Part shown: piece after piece, positions 47,150 to 60,039 of the stretch | How positions within the stretch are numbered: position 1 is the stretch's first letter | How the letters are laid out: every line of letters begins with the position of its first letter | Program-made: the position numbers and the translations under genes | Source: Castanea sativa | Taxonomy: Eukaryota; Streptophyta; Magnoliopsida; Fagales; Fagaceae | Direction of reading: 5' to 3' | DNA: 64,000 nucleotides | NCBI RefSeq assembly: GCF_040712315.1 | Contig: NC_134016.1 | Span: 50,612,986-50,676,985 of the forward strand | The notes under the pieces: generated by a model | What the model saw: only the letters and a program-made list of their open reading frames with translations | What the model was told of the DNA's origin: nothing | Databases searched by the model: none

Positions 47150-49290
47150 TTTCAGAAAACAAAACTAGTTTGTTTTGTTTTACACTATACACTGACTGCA
47201 TCAAAACCAAGCTATGGATTCATATATATGCCTAAGTTGAGAAATCGATCGTCTAAGTTTCGGTAGATCTCAAGGATGTAAATTGAGAAGTAGAAAGTAG
47301 CAAAAACACATCTTCCTATTCCTCATACACACAAAGTTTGAATTTTGCAACGTGGTAGGTCACCCTTGTATAACACGGGAGGCCCTTTATCAATGGTTTT
47401 GTCAACAAGTAGTTAAGGTGGTTGTTTCTTTGTATGTTCGTAACATCTCTCGTTTTCTTCCTTTCTTTGTCCTTTACTCTATAAAGTAAAATCATTTAAA
47501 TTCCAACTGCAGAAAACATACTTAGCTTGGACACCAAATTTGACCTATTAATGTTAATTTATTTTGTTGAAAACATAGCCAATTCACTTAATTTTTTTCT
47601 GCAGAAGCAATTGTAATGTGTATTATAAATACAATTATGTTATTTTGAAAGGAATCTAACATTTTTATATGATTTAGTAATACATCAATTGGAGTATTTT
47701 CATCTATTTGTAAATCTTTTTGAAAACCATTCATTAAAAAAAACAAATCTAAACATCAATATCACAATGAATATCATGATTACTAAAACGTTTGATATTA
47801 TGATAATATTTTTTTCAAACTATAATTTCTTAGGCATTTTTTTTAACCTCGGGATCAAAAATTAATAAAATGTTTATAAGCAATCTAGGTTAGATTTTCA
47901 AGAAGAACGCAATTAAGAATCGTACAAAGGAACAAGTCCAAATTCATACACGTGAACTGCCATGGGAAAACGTATTTAATTTATTATTGATTAGTTAGAG
48001 TCCATAATCCATGTTAAAATAGAAAAAGCATGTGTAACGCAAGAATAATCTAAAATCATGGTTATGAATTCAAGTGATAAAAAAAGTTTTTATGGTATAA
48101 TAAATAAGTGATTCAAACTTCACCTCTCCTTCTCTCATTATTTACTCAGTAAAAAAAAAAAATCATGGTTCTTTTTTACCCTACATACCATACCATACCA
48201 TACCATACCATACCAATTAGTATTTACTATTCCGACCCAACCACTAAATCAATATGAAACCCTCATGAAATATATTGGATAAAATATGGAGTTGTACTTG
48301 ATGTACGATTATCCATGTTATTTGAACTAATGTGTTTGAACTTAAAAATGTATGGATTTTAACTTCTATATTCGTTTATAAACACAAGCATATATCGATA
48401 CTAGTCAACAGCAATGTACAAGTTCGGGGTTTGCCTATTGCAAACTTGGATTGCATGCAGCCTAATTTGTGTAGAAGAGGTGATCTATTCAACAATATCT
48501 ACCCATATAGATTCTCTTTCTCGTGAGCATGGAATTTTATGTAACTATTTTTTTTGTCTCTCCTTACAATAAGTGAAGAAGTGAGATTTGAACCTACCTT
48601 ACTGGATTAAGGTAGCTTGACTTTGGTTAATTAATTCAATTATCCAAGTTGATTAATCAGGTTAAATTGCATGCAAATCACGGAGCCACCAACAAATCAC
48701 TAAAAATACTAAATGCAATGGAAAATAAATTAGGCATGGTAATTTGTTGACAAATTGGAAAAACCTCTCGCAACAAATATTAGCTCTATCGAGGTATGCA
48801 ACAGATGGCTTTTTAAATGATGTCAGTCTGATTCTGTTAGAGAAGCTCTGTAGGTTTCGTGGTTTAGATTTTTGACAGTTATGTGGAAATACGATATCTT
48901 TATCTCTGCAAGGTTCCAGTAATGATCTTGATGCTTCTCTTGCCGTTGTTGCACTTGATGTGAGTAACCAATGTTTATCTTTGGAACCTTGATGAGTGTT
49001 GTTGCAGTGCTATGCTTCATCTCTGTATTTTGTATATGTATGAATTTATAGTATATTCATTATGCTTCATCTCTCCCTCAAGCATCTATTTTTCCTCCTC
49101 TGCTCTTTCTGGGAAAAGTGACTTACAGGTCTTCATTATTCCTTCCCAAATAATTCTTAAGTTGAATAGAACTGTCATTCTTGCTTACTTTTAATATTTT
49201 AATTAAGAATTCTTGTTTTTCATGTATTATAGGCCATATATTATGAGAAAGAGATTTTTCTTTCCTACTCTTTATAACCTTTTTTAAGAC
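47150..49290. other. Flank module followed by AT-rich sequence
   Basis: 47150-47570 is a copy of the peptide-unit flank module. After it comes AT-rich sequence with a five-base CCATA tandem repeat (about 48184-48213). Around 48660-48800 is LTR-like text (ATGCAATGGAAAATAAATT) similar to 63320-63360. No gene is recognised. Confidence 0.4.
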
Positions 49291-49310
49291 AATTTGAAGG
49301 AATTCTACCT

Positions 49311-51295
49311 ATGGCTAGAAGTGTTGGAAACAACGATGTTGTTGCAAGAGAAGAATCAGCTAGAAGTGCTAGAAACTACGGAGCTATTGCAAGAAAAGAG
49401 TCAGTTGGAAGTGCAAGAAACAATGGAGCTATTGCAAGAGAAGTGTTGGCTAGAAGTGCTAGAAACTATGGAGCTATGGCAAGAGAAGAGTCAGCTAGAA
49501 GTACTAAAAACTATGGAGCTATGGTAAGAGAAGAGTCAGAGTCAGCTAGAAGTACTAAAAACTATAGAGCTATGGTAAGAGAAGAGTCAGCTGGAAGTGT
49601 TAGAAATAATAAAGCTATTGAAAGAGAAGAGTCTGGAACAAGTGAAAGTGGTGGCTCACGAGTTGGTAACTAAACCACTACATTTTTTGAAATGTCTATC
49701 AAATTACCATTCTAATATTTGCAACCATCTATAGTTGACATGTGTCTATCAATTTTTTTGACTACACAAGAAATAAGAAAGGGCGAGAGGCTACACAAAA
49801 TCTAAAACTTGCAAAACTTTTACAAAGGAAAGGTTCCCAATCATATGGAAAAGGGGAAGACCAGTAGGGAAATACTCTATAGTATTCAAATCGGAGTGTA
49901 CTGCCCTTGTTAGACAGATTAGTATAGTACCTTTACAAGTCAAAGATTGGAGAGAGGTGCCTTATCAAAACAAAAGAAAGCTATTTGATTATATATTGGT
50001 GCGTTATATAAAAGTGTTTTGAAATAAAAGTTTCTTTATAATGCACAAATGTAATCCTTATTAGTTTTCATTTTTTAGGGATGCTTCATTGTTGAGGGTC
50101 AAGAGACTCTTGTTTGGTGGCAAATGAATAGGTCATACAAAAATTACTGAAGCTCCTTGAAGAAAAAATGATTAAAGCCATATGAGGAGGATCCTGAGGC
50201 ACTAGAAATTTTGCCACCTAACATGGTGGATGATGATTGGAACTATCTTGTGAATTTATGGAGCAATAAGGATTGAAAGGTACTACTACATATGGAAATT
50301 ATTATCTTGTATTATTTTATAGAGAATTAAAAATATTTTTTAATCCAATGTATGTTTTTGAATGTAGACAATGTGTGATAAAAACAAGTATAGTCGTTCC
50401 AAAGACTTTATCATTCACATTTCTGGATCAAAAAGCTTCCAACAATGAAGTGAAGAACAGGTTTGTATATATCATTTTCTCAATCTTTGAAACTTAATTT
50501 TTTCAAGATAAAATATTGTCGCATAGTTATTTATGGTGCTTGACATTTTATGGAATGTCTATACTTTGTGTTGTTTATATGATAGACATTTTATGGAATG
50601 TCTATGCTTTGTGTTGTTTAATGATAGAGGGAGAAAACTGGAAAAGATCCTAGCTGACTTCAATTATTTGAAATCACACATACGAGATCTAATGGGCAAG
50701 CTACAAATGAAACTACACAGGAAGCATTGGTATGGAAATTCCTAAAAATGCTTGTATAACTTGTTATTAAGATTTATTTTTATATGCTACTAGAAAATGT
50801 TTTTTTTATGTGCTATTAGCAAATGTAGTATAAAATTATAATGCTCTTTTAATGCAAATGAAATTTAAGAGACTTACTACTAAAGTGGCTGAAAGGTCTT
50901 TGCAAATGTCCGACGATGAAATGTTTGTAAAGGTATTTGGACCTGAACATCATGGTCATGTTTATGGTTATGGTGATGGTATTAGTCGTACAGGGTTATA
51001 GGGTTCCTCTTCATCTACTATTCGTGACCTCCAAATACAATTGAAAGAATCTAAGGAAAGACGTAAGGAGAATGATGCAAACCTTTTGAGGCAATTGAAA
51101 GAATCTGAGGAAAGAAGCAAGGAAAATGATGCTAACCTTCTAAGGAAATTGAAAGAATCTGAGGAACACCGCAAGGAGAGTGATGCTAATATACAACTCT
51201 TGAAGGCACAAGTTAATCGGGTCGAGAGTTTGCTAGCACAAGTACTAAAAAACATGGCCCTATTTGAGCTAGCTCAATTTGATTGTTCTTCCTAA
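49311..51295 (+). pseudogene. Ptta/En-Spm-type transposon gene remnant (CACTA-associated)
   Basis: The plus strand starts MARSVGNNDVVAREE, followed by about seven tandem 15-residue units like ARSARNYGAIAREES (49314-49625). Downstream pieces include GRPVGKYSIVF and VKDWREVP (about 49840-49960), GSKSF near 50420, GKDPS and THTRSNGQAT (about 50640-50700), and DDEMFVKVFGPEHHGHVYGYG (50915-50975). It ends with three 18-residue LKESxERxKENDANLL coiled-coil repeats. This order matches the C-terminal part of plant Ptta/En-Spm (Transposase_24) proteins. Stops and frame shifts, plus possible introns, break it. Confidence 0.7.
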
Positions 51296-52159
51296 CTTTA
51301 CCAATCAGGTTAGTTTGTTAATCATTTATCATTCATAAATTTATTCATTTGCTGTTGAATTTGATGATGATACTAGAATTATAAATAGATTTGTCCATGA
51401 ACGAATCATCCTTAAATTGTGTTGGACATCTCTATCAAAAAGCATGTATTATTGGTGTTTAGTCTGTCTATACTCTTAATTTCAATTTTTTACCTTTGGG
51501 CCTTGACTTTTTGATCCACACAGTTAATAAAATTTAGGTAGCTCCTCACTTAAGTCTCACCCAATTTTATGTGGTTTATAAGTTGTCCTTGATGCACCTA
51601 ATGGTGTAATATCTACAATGAAACCTAGAGCAAATTGGGTGGATATGCACTTGTTAAAGTGGATGTATGTGCTTTATGAGTAAGGAGAATATTGGAGAGA
51701 TGGGCGCGGTGTCCTCTACGGGGAAGTACATGAAGAAAGGATGCATCATCTTTTTTTCTATGATACTAGCCTTTTGTCATGGGTCTGGTCTTCTTGTTGG
51801 GAAGTGGCACTTCTCCATAAATCTGTTACTTGAGGATAATTGATGAAGCACAATGGTTTTTAATTTTTTCTTTTCTTTTAATTAGCCATTTTGAAAACTT
51901 GGAACTATTTGAATACTTAAAAATTATGGTGGTGCTTTAGTTTTTATATGAGAATGGAGTTTAATTTAGAATTGCACAATTGTGTTTATGTTTATATTTT
52001 GAATCAGGTTATTAAATTTGGATAAGTGAAGGACTGCATCAAAATTAGGCTTTTTTTTAAAAAAAATATTTATTTCAACAATTTCAAACTGTTGAAATTT
52101 ATCTCAAGCCAACATATACTTCAATAGTTTTCAATAATATTTTGACATTTATTAATTGT

Positions 52160-52328
52160 TGATAAAGGTGAATCACATTTTTCGACGGTCACATAGGGTG
52201 TAGAAAAAAAATTTCGACATAACTTTTAGTGGCAGTTCTCAACGGTCACTTAAACCGTCGAAAATACTTTTTTCGACGGTTTCTAATACTTTTTTCAACC
52301 GTTGAAAATATCAAACTTTCTTGTAGTG
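52160..52328 (+). mobile_element. Right terminus of a CACTA element
   Basis: The block ends ATATCAAACTTTCTTGTAGTG, whose complement begins CACTACAAGAAAG, the CACTA terminus. Just inside are several subterminal TCGACGGT / ACCGTCGA motifs in both orientations, as expected for CACTA transposase binding. The matching left end was not found in the window, so the element is truncated or its left end is diverged. Confidence 0.78.
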
Positions 52329-53035
52329 TATAAGGAATCTTACCACTACCCTGATCTATCCCGAAATACCAACCTACAGTTGAACCCTTGGTCCAATATC
52401 CAATTGGACTTGATCTTGTAGTATCCTTCTTTCCCTTGATGCACAAATCTCCAATCTATGACTAACCCTTTTGCATGGATCCCAGTACGTGACTAACTCT
52501 AACAACTTGAATGGATGTTAGCTACAAAGTTCTTCACTTCATCAACAATGAAGATCATAAAGCACTTGGTCACAAAACCCTATGACATACAAACACAGTA
52601 ATTTCTCACAGAGAAAAATAAACTCTTGGTTTCTATATCCATGTGTGACGGCTCTTAAAAATGCCTTATATATATATATATATATATATATATCTAGGGT
52701 TGTGAGAGAAGAAACCCTAGACAAATACATAAGCTTGAGCCAAATTTTAGATCTGAAAATCGTAATTCTCGATAGATCAAGCTTCTATTGAGCCATCTGT
52801 CGAGCTTCTCATTGACTCTCAACAGCAATATCTGTCGAGCTATGTGTCAAAAATTAATGAAGTAACTTTTTTTCACTTGTTTCTTAAATCAATCTCCATG
52901 TCTTTAATACGAACACTTGAGATGCTTGAACAATATATTTCTTGATGTATTAAACCTAACTTAGATCTACCCAATTACAAGTACAGTGTATTTTCTCAAA
53001 GGATTAGTCAATTACATTAAACATGACCCTAACAA
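52329..53035 (-). mobile_element. LTR fragment next to the CACTA end
   Basis: Contains (TA)n within an AGGCATTTTTAAG... / CTAGGGTTGTGAGAG context and GTCGAGC motifs, and ends CATGACCCTAACA. This is the same general build as the other minus-strand LTRs here. The CACTA end interrupts its left side. No partner LTR is seen. Confidence 0.5.
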
Positions 53036-54350
53036 ACTATAAGACAATGAACCACTCTAAGTCACTCGTTAGGTCATGAGAAAAGTATAACAACAATTAG
53101 GGTTAAAAGTATCTCCAAAAAAAAAATGAAGAAAAAACTGAATTACTCCATTATCAAAGGAAAGTCTATAAATTATCTTTGTTAGACCAACACGGTAGTG
53201 TTGGTCTAACAAGAAATGTGTGAAGGGCTCAAGGATCTGAGGATAGAAACATCTTGAGGTCATGAGTTCAACTTACAAAACCTTAAAGTTTTTAATGCAT
53301 AAGGATTCTTGAGTGGACAATACAAAGCCAGTTAGATTATAATTATATTAAGCTTTTCAAAGAAAAAATTAATAAGATTCCTTACTATACTAAAAAGGGA
53401 TTGATTTGAGTACATACATGTTCTGATAGCCGATGTTCATTGGTGATTTTGTTTGATATTTTGAATTCTTAGTGTTGAACGTACCGAGCGTTGAATACAA
53501 ACATCAAGCTTGAATTATAAAATTAAGACACCAAGCTTGAATTTCTTAGAGGTTTCACATTAGTTCGTGTATAAATTTCTGTTTATTTAGCATAAGAACT
53601 TACTTTTTTAAAAAAAATTATTAACTCAATTTTCAAAACATCACATATCAAATTATCTATTTTATACTATATTTCTTTAAAATATGATTTTTTTGTTAAT
53701 AGTTTCTCTTTTTTCACACACAACAACCATTATCTCCTATCTTCCTTCATTCAAGGATATGTATAGAAAGGATAAAAACTAAATGCAAAATGAAAAGTGA
53801 CAATGTAAATTTACACAATTACTGTAACAATCATGTATTTTTAGTTTTTCACACAACTTTGCATGATCTAATGCGAGTAAATTTTGGACTTGATTGACTA
53901 AAATTAGGTATTTTTTCTATTATACAAATACTTATCCACCCTTAACCTTTCAAAAGGTTTGGAGAGGGAAAGGCACAGAAAACAGAAGAATAAATTAAGT
54001 TCACGGAAGGAGAATTACTTGTCATATCATATAATTGATATAATTTTTTTTTGGATAATCTTGATGATAACGACCAAAAAAAAAATCATGATTTCTACCA
54101 GTTATAAAGTACAAACATCCCAATAGTCCTGATTGTTTTTTTTTTAATTATTATTATAAAACTTATAGTCTCATTAATTTGTATTGTTTGGTCTAGTAAA
54201 AATTGGTGAATATGCAGTTCTAAAAAAAGAAAAGAGTCAACTAGGGTGAAGGAATGCCCCAAATATCGATCAATAAAATCTATAAAAAAAAAATCCCAAG
54301 CTTTAGATAATAAAATATTTTTAAAAATCCCAAGTTTATTAACAATAACA
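53036..54350. other. AT-rich spacer
   Basis: No gene is seen. It holds a perfect 15-bp stem, 4-base loop hairpin at 53179-53212 (arm TTGTTAGACCAACAC). Confidence 0.45.
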
Positions 54351-54357
54351 TCTTTAA

Positions 54358-54570
54358 AAAGAAGTGGACCGAAGTGGACCAAAATGAACTACTGGACCAA
54401 CATGGACCCACAGACTGAATTGGACCAAAAATGAACCAATATTGAACCACATGGACCGATATGGAAAAAAGTGAACCAAAATAGACTGCATGGACCGCTA
54501 AACCAAGATGACACGAATGGACCAAAAGGGATTGAATATATTGAAATGGACTAAAGTGGACCGGACTAAA
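54358..54570. repeat. Degenerate GGACC minisatellite (first array)
   Basis: Roughly 10-bp units of the form TGGACCAAAA / TGGACCGAAG repeat with heavy divergence, ending in an A-rich tail at 54576-54600. Confidence 0.75.
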
Positions 54571-54839
54571 GAAGAAGAAGAAAAAAAAAAAAAAAAAAAA
54601 CTACCACAGACAAGTATACTACCACGTTATAGATCTAGAAACTCGAGAAATAGACCGAGGACAGACACTGTGTTCAGTGGCCAGAAAATTACTTCATGAA
54701 CACCCCACCCCAAAATCAATCTAAATTCTCACACTCATAATATCAACAACACAAGATCATCAAAATTTTGTCAAACCCAAATCCGAACACAAAAATGACC
54801 GGACCAAATAGCCTAGATTCTATTGAAAAATTGCTAACA

Positions 54840-55889
54840 TTTCCTTTTCAATTGGTAATGTAGCAAATCCCTTAATCTTTCTTGTCACATAGTCAACCTT
54901 ATATAGGATATATTCAATTTATTTTTGAAAAACTCCTTTATGCAGACACAACTGTGACAAGTATTGTTAATAGTATTATGTAAATGATATATGCATTTGG
55001 AAAATAATGTAGTCTTTTTATATAATTCAGTATGCTAATTAAAATATTTTTATCTATTTGTAAAAAAAAATTGATTTATAAATAAATCTAAATCATCAAT
55101 TTTAGAATAAATAACATGTTTGAAATGATCCTTGTCTCTCTTGGCAACGTTAGATTTTACTAGGTCATGAATACTGGATTTCAATAATAAATTTATTTGG
55201 AAAACTATTAATTCTTATATTAATTTTAATAGAGAGAAAGGAAATGTCTATTCACCTTCCTTGTGAGAAGATCCAAAAATATTTACAATCTTAAGCTACC
55301 GTAAAATAGAGTAAAACATATAAACAAGGTTCACAACATTTAGCCAAATGCCTTGTAGCTGAATTGGCACCTTCCCATATACAAAGTGCTTGGAGGTTTA
55401 AGGGGTATAGTGTTCGAGCTGCAGGATTAGCAGTATACTGTAATTATTTCTCAAAAAAAAAAATTCACAACATTCAAAAAGAGGGGGAATTATTTAAAAA
55501 TAATTTTTATCTATTAAAATTTTTACACTATAAGATAAATAAAAAGTACATTCTATTGGCCAATAGAGGGGATGCTTTTTTTTCCCCCACTAGGGGAGGG
55601 CCTTGCTTTTTATTTTAATTTTTTTTGCCACACTATTAGAAAGATAGAGAAAAATATAATTTCTTACATAGGGGGCCTTCTTCTATTTAGGATCTTAGGC
55701 CATTGACAAAGTGGCCTAGGGTTCAACCAGCCCTAATTTTCATTCTAATAATGTGTTATCTATTATACAAATAACAAGTCAAACATGATAATATATATCT
55801 CGCATTTTCTAGAGATGATTGTAATCTTCCAAGTGAACCAAAATACCAATGTGCAATAATCTCTTTTGACATTGGTATTTGCATTCTAG
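54840..55889. other. Non-coding 3' flank of P8
   Basis: Paralogous to 4670-5637 (3' flank of P1). Contains the SINE at 55341-55463. No gene. Confidence 0.5.
55341..55463 (+). mobile_element. tRNA-derived SINE with exact target duplication
   Basis: A-box-like TAGCTGAATTGGC, B-box-like GTGTTCGAGCTGC and an A-tail (55453-55463) are flanked by an 11-bp repeat TTCACAACATT (55330-55340 and 55464-55474). The paralogous site at about 5158-5175 (GGTACACAACATTCG) has a single copy and no SINE. Confidence 0.9.
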
Positions 55890-57249
55890 CTAGGGGTGTG
55901 GCCCTGGGTTCCCTGGACGACGTGGTGATGGTGGTTGAGGTTTTTTCCTCTTGAGTTCCACTTTTAGCCCTCGCTCATGTGGGTCTTTTGCCCATGGTAA
56001 AGGTGGGCTATTGATTTGTTTTACAATGACCGCTTCATATAATTTTTCCTCATCTCTTACGTAAGTTAACTTCTCTATATTTTCACCTGATTGTTACATC
56101 AAAGAACTTATCATAACATATTCAAAATAAAAAAGAAATTGATACCAAACTTAAAATATTCTACATATTTTGATCACATGAATGTTACATCAAAGAACTT
56201 TCACAACATATTCAGAAAATAAAAAAGAAATTGATACCAAACTTAAAAGATCGTTCATACAGTTAGTTAGGAAGTAAAAAAGACATCCATCTTATTTTAT
56301 TCATAATATTCCACTACATTTGTGGTTGTAAGGTTGTTCTCGACCTAGTTGGTTGATCAGTTAAGATTTATGAATCCCACGATATATCATCATACGTCAA
56401 TCATAACAAATTATAGAGGTTAAATTGATACATCCAAAAGAAATAGAAATTGTCTGTCCCATTTTAGTTATTTTATTCTATACTCCAAACAATTACAAGT
56501 TGTCATGTGTTTGTGGTTTTTTTTTTTTTTTCCTTCAATTTTAAACACCGGTTATTTTAAAAAAAGAAAGAAATATGTTGTGCCAAGTTATGTTGGATGA
56601 AGTATAAAATGGAAAATCCAAAATGGGAACACCGGAATTTTATTCATCAAGAAGAAATATTCTTAGTGAATATTGGAGTGGTGCAATTGATAAATGTTTG
56701 CTTCATTATACACTATTCATTGATCTCAATCTAATTGTCTATAGGGAGGCTGGAGACTTAAAAGTTAGTTTGAAGACATCTAATTGATTGCAATAATTAT
56801 CTCATGCATCTAATATGCATCATTCCTTTCACAATGTATAAAGCGCATAGGGTATGAATTCTATAGTTGTATGCATGTCATGTTTTCTCCGTCACTCTAT
56901 GATGCATGAATATTTAGCTAGCAAATTAAAGAAAAGGATTGTAGCTCTAGTACTTTTTGGAGACATATTTAATAGACATTTGCATCTAAATATGGAGGTC
57001 TACACACAACAGGGGAGAGAAAAATAGAAAAGCTCTCCATCCCTCTCTCTGTTTCGTTCACACACACACACACAAATAAACAACATAAGCTTTGATCTTT
57101 GATAGCTATACATACATGCCAAACAATATAAATTTAACGAAAAAGGTGCTGCTATTAGTCTTACCGGTGAAAAACAAGCTCCATGAAAGAAATAAGGTAA
57201 TAAGTACAAGAAAAGCTAGGAAGAGGCCTCTCTTCAGCTCAAGCCTCAT
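55890..57249 (-). CDS. P8: small secreted proline-tailed peptide precursor (two exons)
   Basis: Exons are 57249-57165 (85 nt) and 56086-55890 (197 nt); intron 1078 bp. Exon 1 encodes MRLELKRGLFLAFLVLITLF and ends WSLFFT, donor GTAAGA. Exon 2 follows CAATCAG and joins as GENIEKLTYVRDEEKLYEAV. It carries WAKDPHERG and the basic KRKK, and ends PQPPSPRRPGNPGPHP before TAG. The product is 93 aa, with the same exon sizes as P1. Exon 2 has no methionine codon near its start (ATA replaces ATG), so its 65 open codons can only be expressed by splicing to exon 1. That the frame stays open without a local start supports the spliced model. Role unknown, presumably an apoplastic peptide. Confidence 0.76.
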
Positions 57250-57286
57250 GTTGCGTTGTGGAAGAAAACTGGTTACAGAAATATCA

Positions 57287-57350
57287 TTATATATACCCAG
57301 CCATGTTTCATGTTTGTATGTTTCTCTACAGTTTCTTAAGTCCTTTTCCT
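57287..57350 (-). promoter_or_regulatory. P8 core promoter (TATA block)
   Basis: CTGGGTATATATAATGATATT lies about 40-50 bp upstream of the P8 ATG, nearly identical to P1 and P3, followed upstream by AAACATACAAACATG. Confidence 0.6.
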
Positions 57351-57399
57351 TTATTTGAGCGTCAAAGTTCAAAAGGCTACAAGCACATGCCCAGGAATA

Positions 57400-58270
57400 G
57401 CAATTTATTCCCGTTCTTGTGTTAGGACTTTGCCTTTTAGCACGCCAGGGTTGAAAAGGTACTTAATTTTGACACAAAAATCTCGGCTACAGGCCACTCT
57501 ATATTTAATACGTGGGATTCTTGAAAGAGGTGGGGTTGTGAATAATAAATTAGATAGCAAATTAGCAATCACGTACTGTGATTTGATTTCCAGTGTTCTC
57601 CACTGCCCTCTGCTTTCCTCCAAAGAGAAACTAGCTAGTTAAACAAAAATAATGTTTCGTTAATCAAAATGAAATTGTTATTTATATAATATAAGAGTGT
57701 GATGTGCTTTGTCACCTGTGCTAGTTGCATTGATCATAGAGGATTAAGTATCAACTGTGATAGAATTAAGTTTTTAACTTTCGTGGAAGGAATATTCAAC
57801 TTATTTGATATTACAAGCTATTAGAAGCATTAGATTTGTTAGGTAATATTTTCCAAGGAGATCTACCAAATTTAACTTGCACATAACCTACAAGCCCAAA
57901 ACTTTTATTGACTTTGTGGACGATAGCAAATTACATAGATCATAGATAGGGTATTGTGCAAACTGCCAAATACATTGTGTGAGGTTGGATGCTTACATCT
58001 CTTGAATGTGTTTAGATCCATAAACCTTAAATCTACATTAAATTCTTACCATTGATGTGGATTTGAGGTTTATGGATCTAAACACATTCAACAGATGTAA
58101 GCATCCAACCTCACACAATGTATTTGGCGTAAGTACTAGAAAACCCTAATTTTCTACAATTTATGATGTCTTCTGTTGGAGGATTTCTTTTTTCACTTCC
58201 AAATTGCCATAAGAACTAGAAAACCCTAGCATTAGCGCACACTAACCCATCCCTCATTAATTTTGTAAAT
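57400..58270. other. Spacer with a foldback element
   Basis: No gene. Includes the 164-bp foldback at 57965-58128. Confidence 0.4.
57965..58128. repeat. 164-bp foldback (MITE or hairpin RNA locus)
   Basis: Arms of about 68 bp pair nearly perfectly: GCCAAATACATTGTGTGAGG on the left and its complement ending GTATTTGGC on the right, with a loop of roughly 25 bp. No clear target duplication is seen. It could be a MITE or a precursor of small RNAs. Confidence 0.8.
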
Positions 58271-58334
58271 GTTAATTTTTCCTTAGGTCACTTTTATTTG
58301 TGTTTAGTAGTACATACAGAATGACTTCTTTCTC

Positions 58335-58385
58335 TCTCCTCACAAGAAAACCAAGGAGTTTGCCTCTCTTCAGCTCAAACCTCAT
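58335..58385 (-). pseudogene. Orphan exon 1 of the peptide family
   Basis: From ATG 58385 the minus strand reads MRFELKRGKLLGFLV and then leaves the family consensus (RREKEV), so the second half of the signal peptide and the GTAAGA donor are gone. A recognisable promoter (TATATATCATGATATT, about 58420-58436) precedes it. No exon 2 is available between it and P8. Confidence 0.65.
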
Positions 58386-58599
58386 GTTGCCTTGCGGAAG
58401 AGAATTGGTCATCACAAGAATATCATGATATATACACATATGTTTGTATGTTTCTCTGCAGTTTCTTCGGTCATTTTCCATTACTGTGGGGTCAAAGTTC
58501 AAAAGGCCACAAAGCCTTTAGTGGGTCGTTCGAAGGCCACAAACACATGCCACAAAAGGCCAGTTGAACAAATTTGACAAACTTTCATGTTAAGATCCA

Positions 58600-60035
58600 A
58601 TAATATTTTTACGTATCGACTACGCAAAACATATCCCACTAATACGCTCATCATTACTCTGGAGAGAGAGCGCATCATGCATGAATATAGATTGAGAGAT
58701 TGAGACAGAAATTCAATATTATGATAAAGAAATTTCCTTCTTTACCACTCTTGATTAGTTTACTATGGCACTCTTCCAGCATAGTGCACTGGCACTAGCT
58801 CCGTTGCAATTTTTTATGATGAGTGAGACAAATAGGTGGGGTTGTATATAATACATGATGAGAAGTGGTAGGTCACACTCACTTTATAACACTGAAGACC
58901 AGAGATGGTCTTTTTCGGTTTTTCCACTAGTGTCCAATTAAGGTGGTTGTTTCTTTGCATTTTCCGAATATCCCTCAATTTTCTTCCTTGTCTTTTTCCA
59001 ATCAACTTGAAAATCATCTGGGAAGCACTGGTGCAGCTCCAGGGCCGCTGCACCGGCACCTGGCTTGCGTCAGCGCACCAATTCGCCACTTCTTCTTTCT
59101 TTTTCTTTTTTTCAATTTGTGCCGATTCTGGCTGAAACCTGCCGAACTGGGCAAGAAACTAGCCAAAACACATGTTAAAAAAAATAAAAATAGACTTGAG
59201 TTGATTTCTTATTTAGTCATTAACTTATTATATATTTATCAAATTATTTGTAGATTAAATAACTTAAATTGAAATTACTAAATTATTTGTAGTTATTATT
59301 TCTCTTAAATTGGTATGTGTTTACCATTATATGAAAATATATTTAATAATTTGTAAATAAAAATATATTTAATAATTTAATAATAAACGTATCTCACTGC
59401 ACCCGCACCCTACTTTTTCAAAAATTGTCGAGTGGCTGAACTGCACCCAAACCCAAATCTGCACCTGTTCTTTCTATATTTTTTATGTAATTTTGGGACT
59501 CTTAAAAGGTTTTGTATGCTTCTTTTTTGACTAAACACTATTGTATCCAATTGATTAATAATAAATTTGGGCCTAAACCAGATTCTAGGTACTATCACTT
59601 ATGTGATGAAGGGAAATTCCCACAATTTAATAATATTAATTTACAATAAAGTTTGGCTCCAAACATGTTTAGAGTTTTGAGTTCCAACCACCAATAGAAA
59701 AACGACATGTGTTCTTATCATGTGCAATGCACACCACACATAACCCAACTAACTAAGTGAGTCATGTGTAATACACATGATGAGACACTTAGTACCTTTT
59801 TATTGGTAGTTGGACCATTAGGCTCCAAACATGTATGAAGCCAAAAAAAATTTCTTCATTAAATATATGTGAAACAAATTTGAAATTAAATTACTAAAAT
59901 TTAGTATAATTATAATGAATTTGAGATCTATATTTGTTACTAAATTCAAATTTAGAATAAGTACTTTCAAGTTTCAACCCAAACTTAGCTTTTTCCATTC
60001 TTAAGTAAGTGCACCAAAATTGACAAGTTGGACTG
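58600..60035. other. Spacer, partly palindromic
   Basis: No gene. About 59640-59830 holds GGCTCCAAACATGT as a direct repeat around an imperfect inverted structure (CCAACCACCAATA ... TATTGGTAGTTGG), possibly a decayed MITE. Confidence 0.35.
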
Positions 60036-60039
60036 ACGT

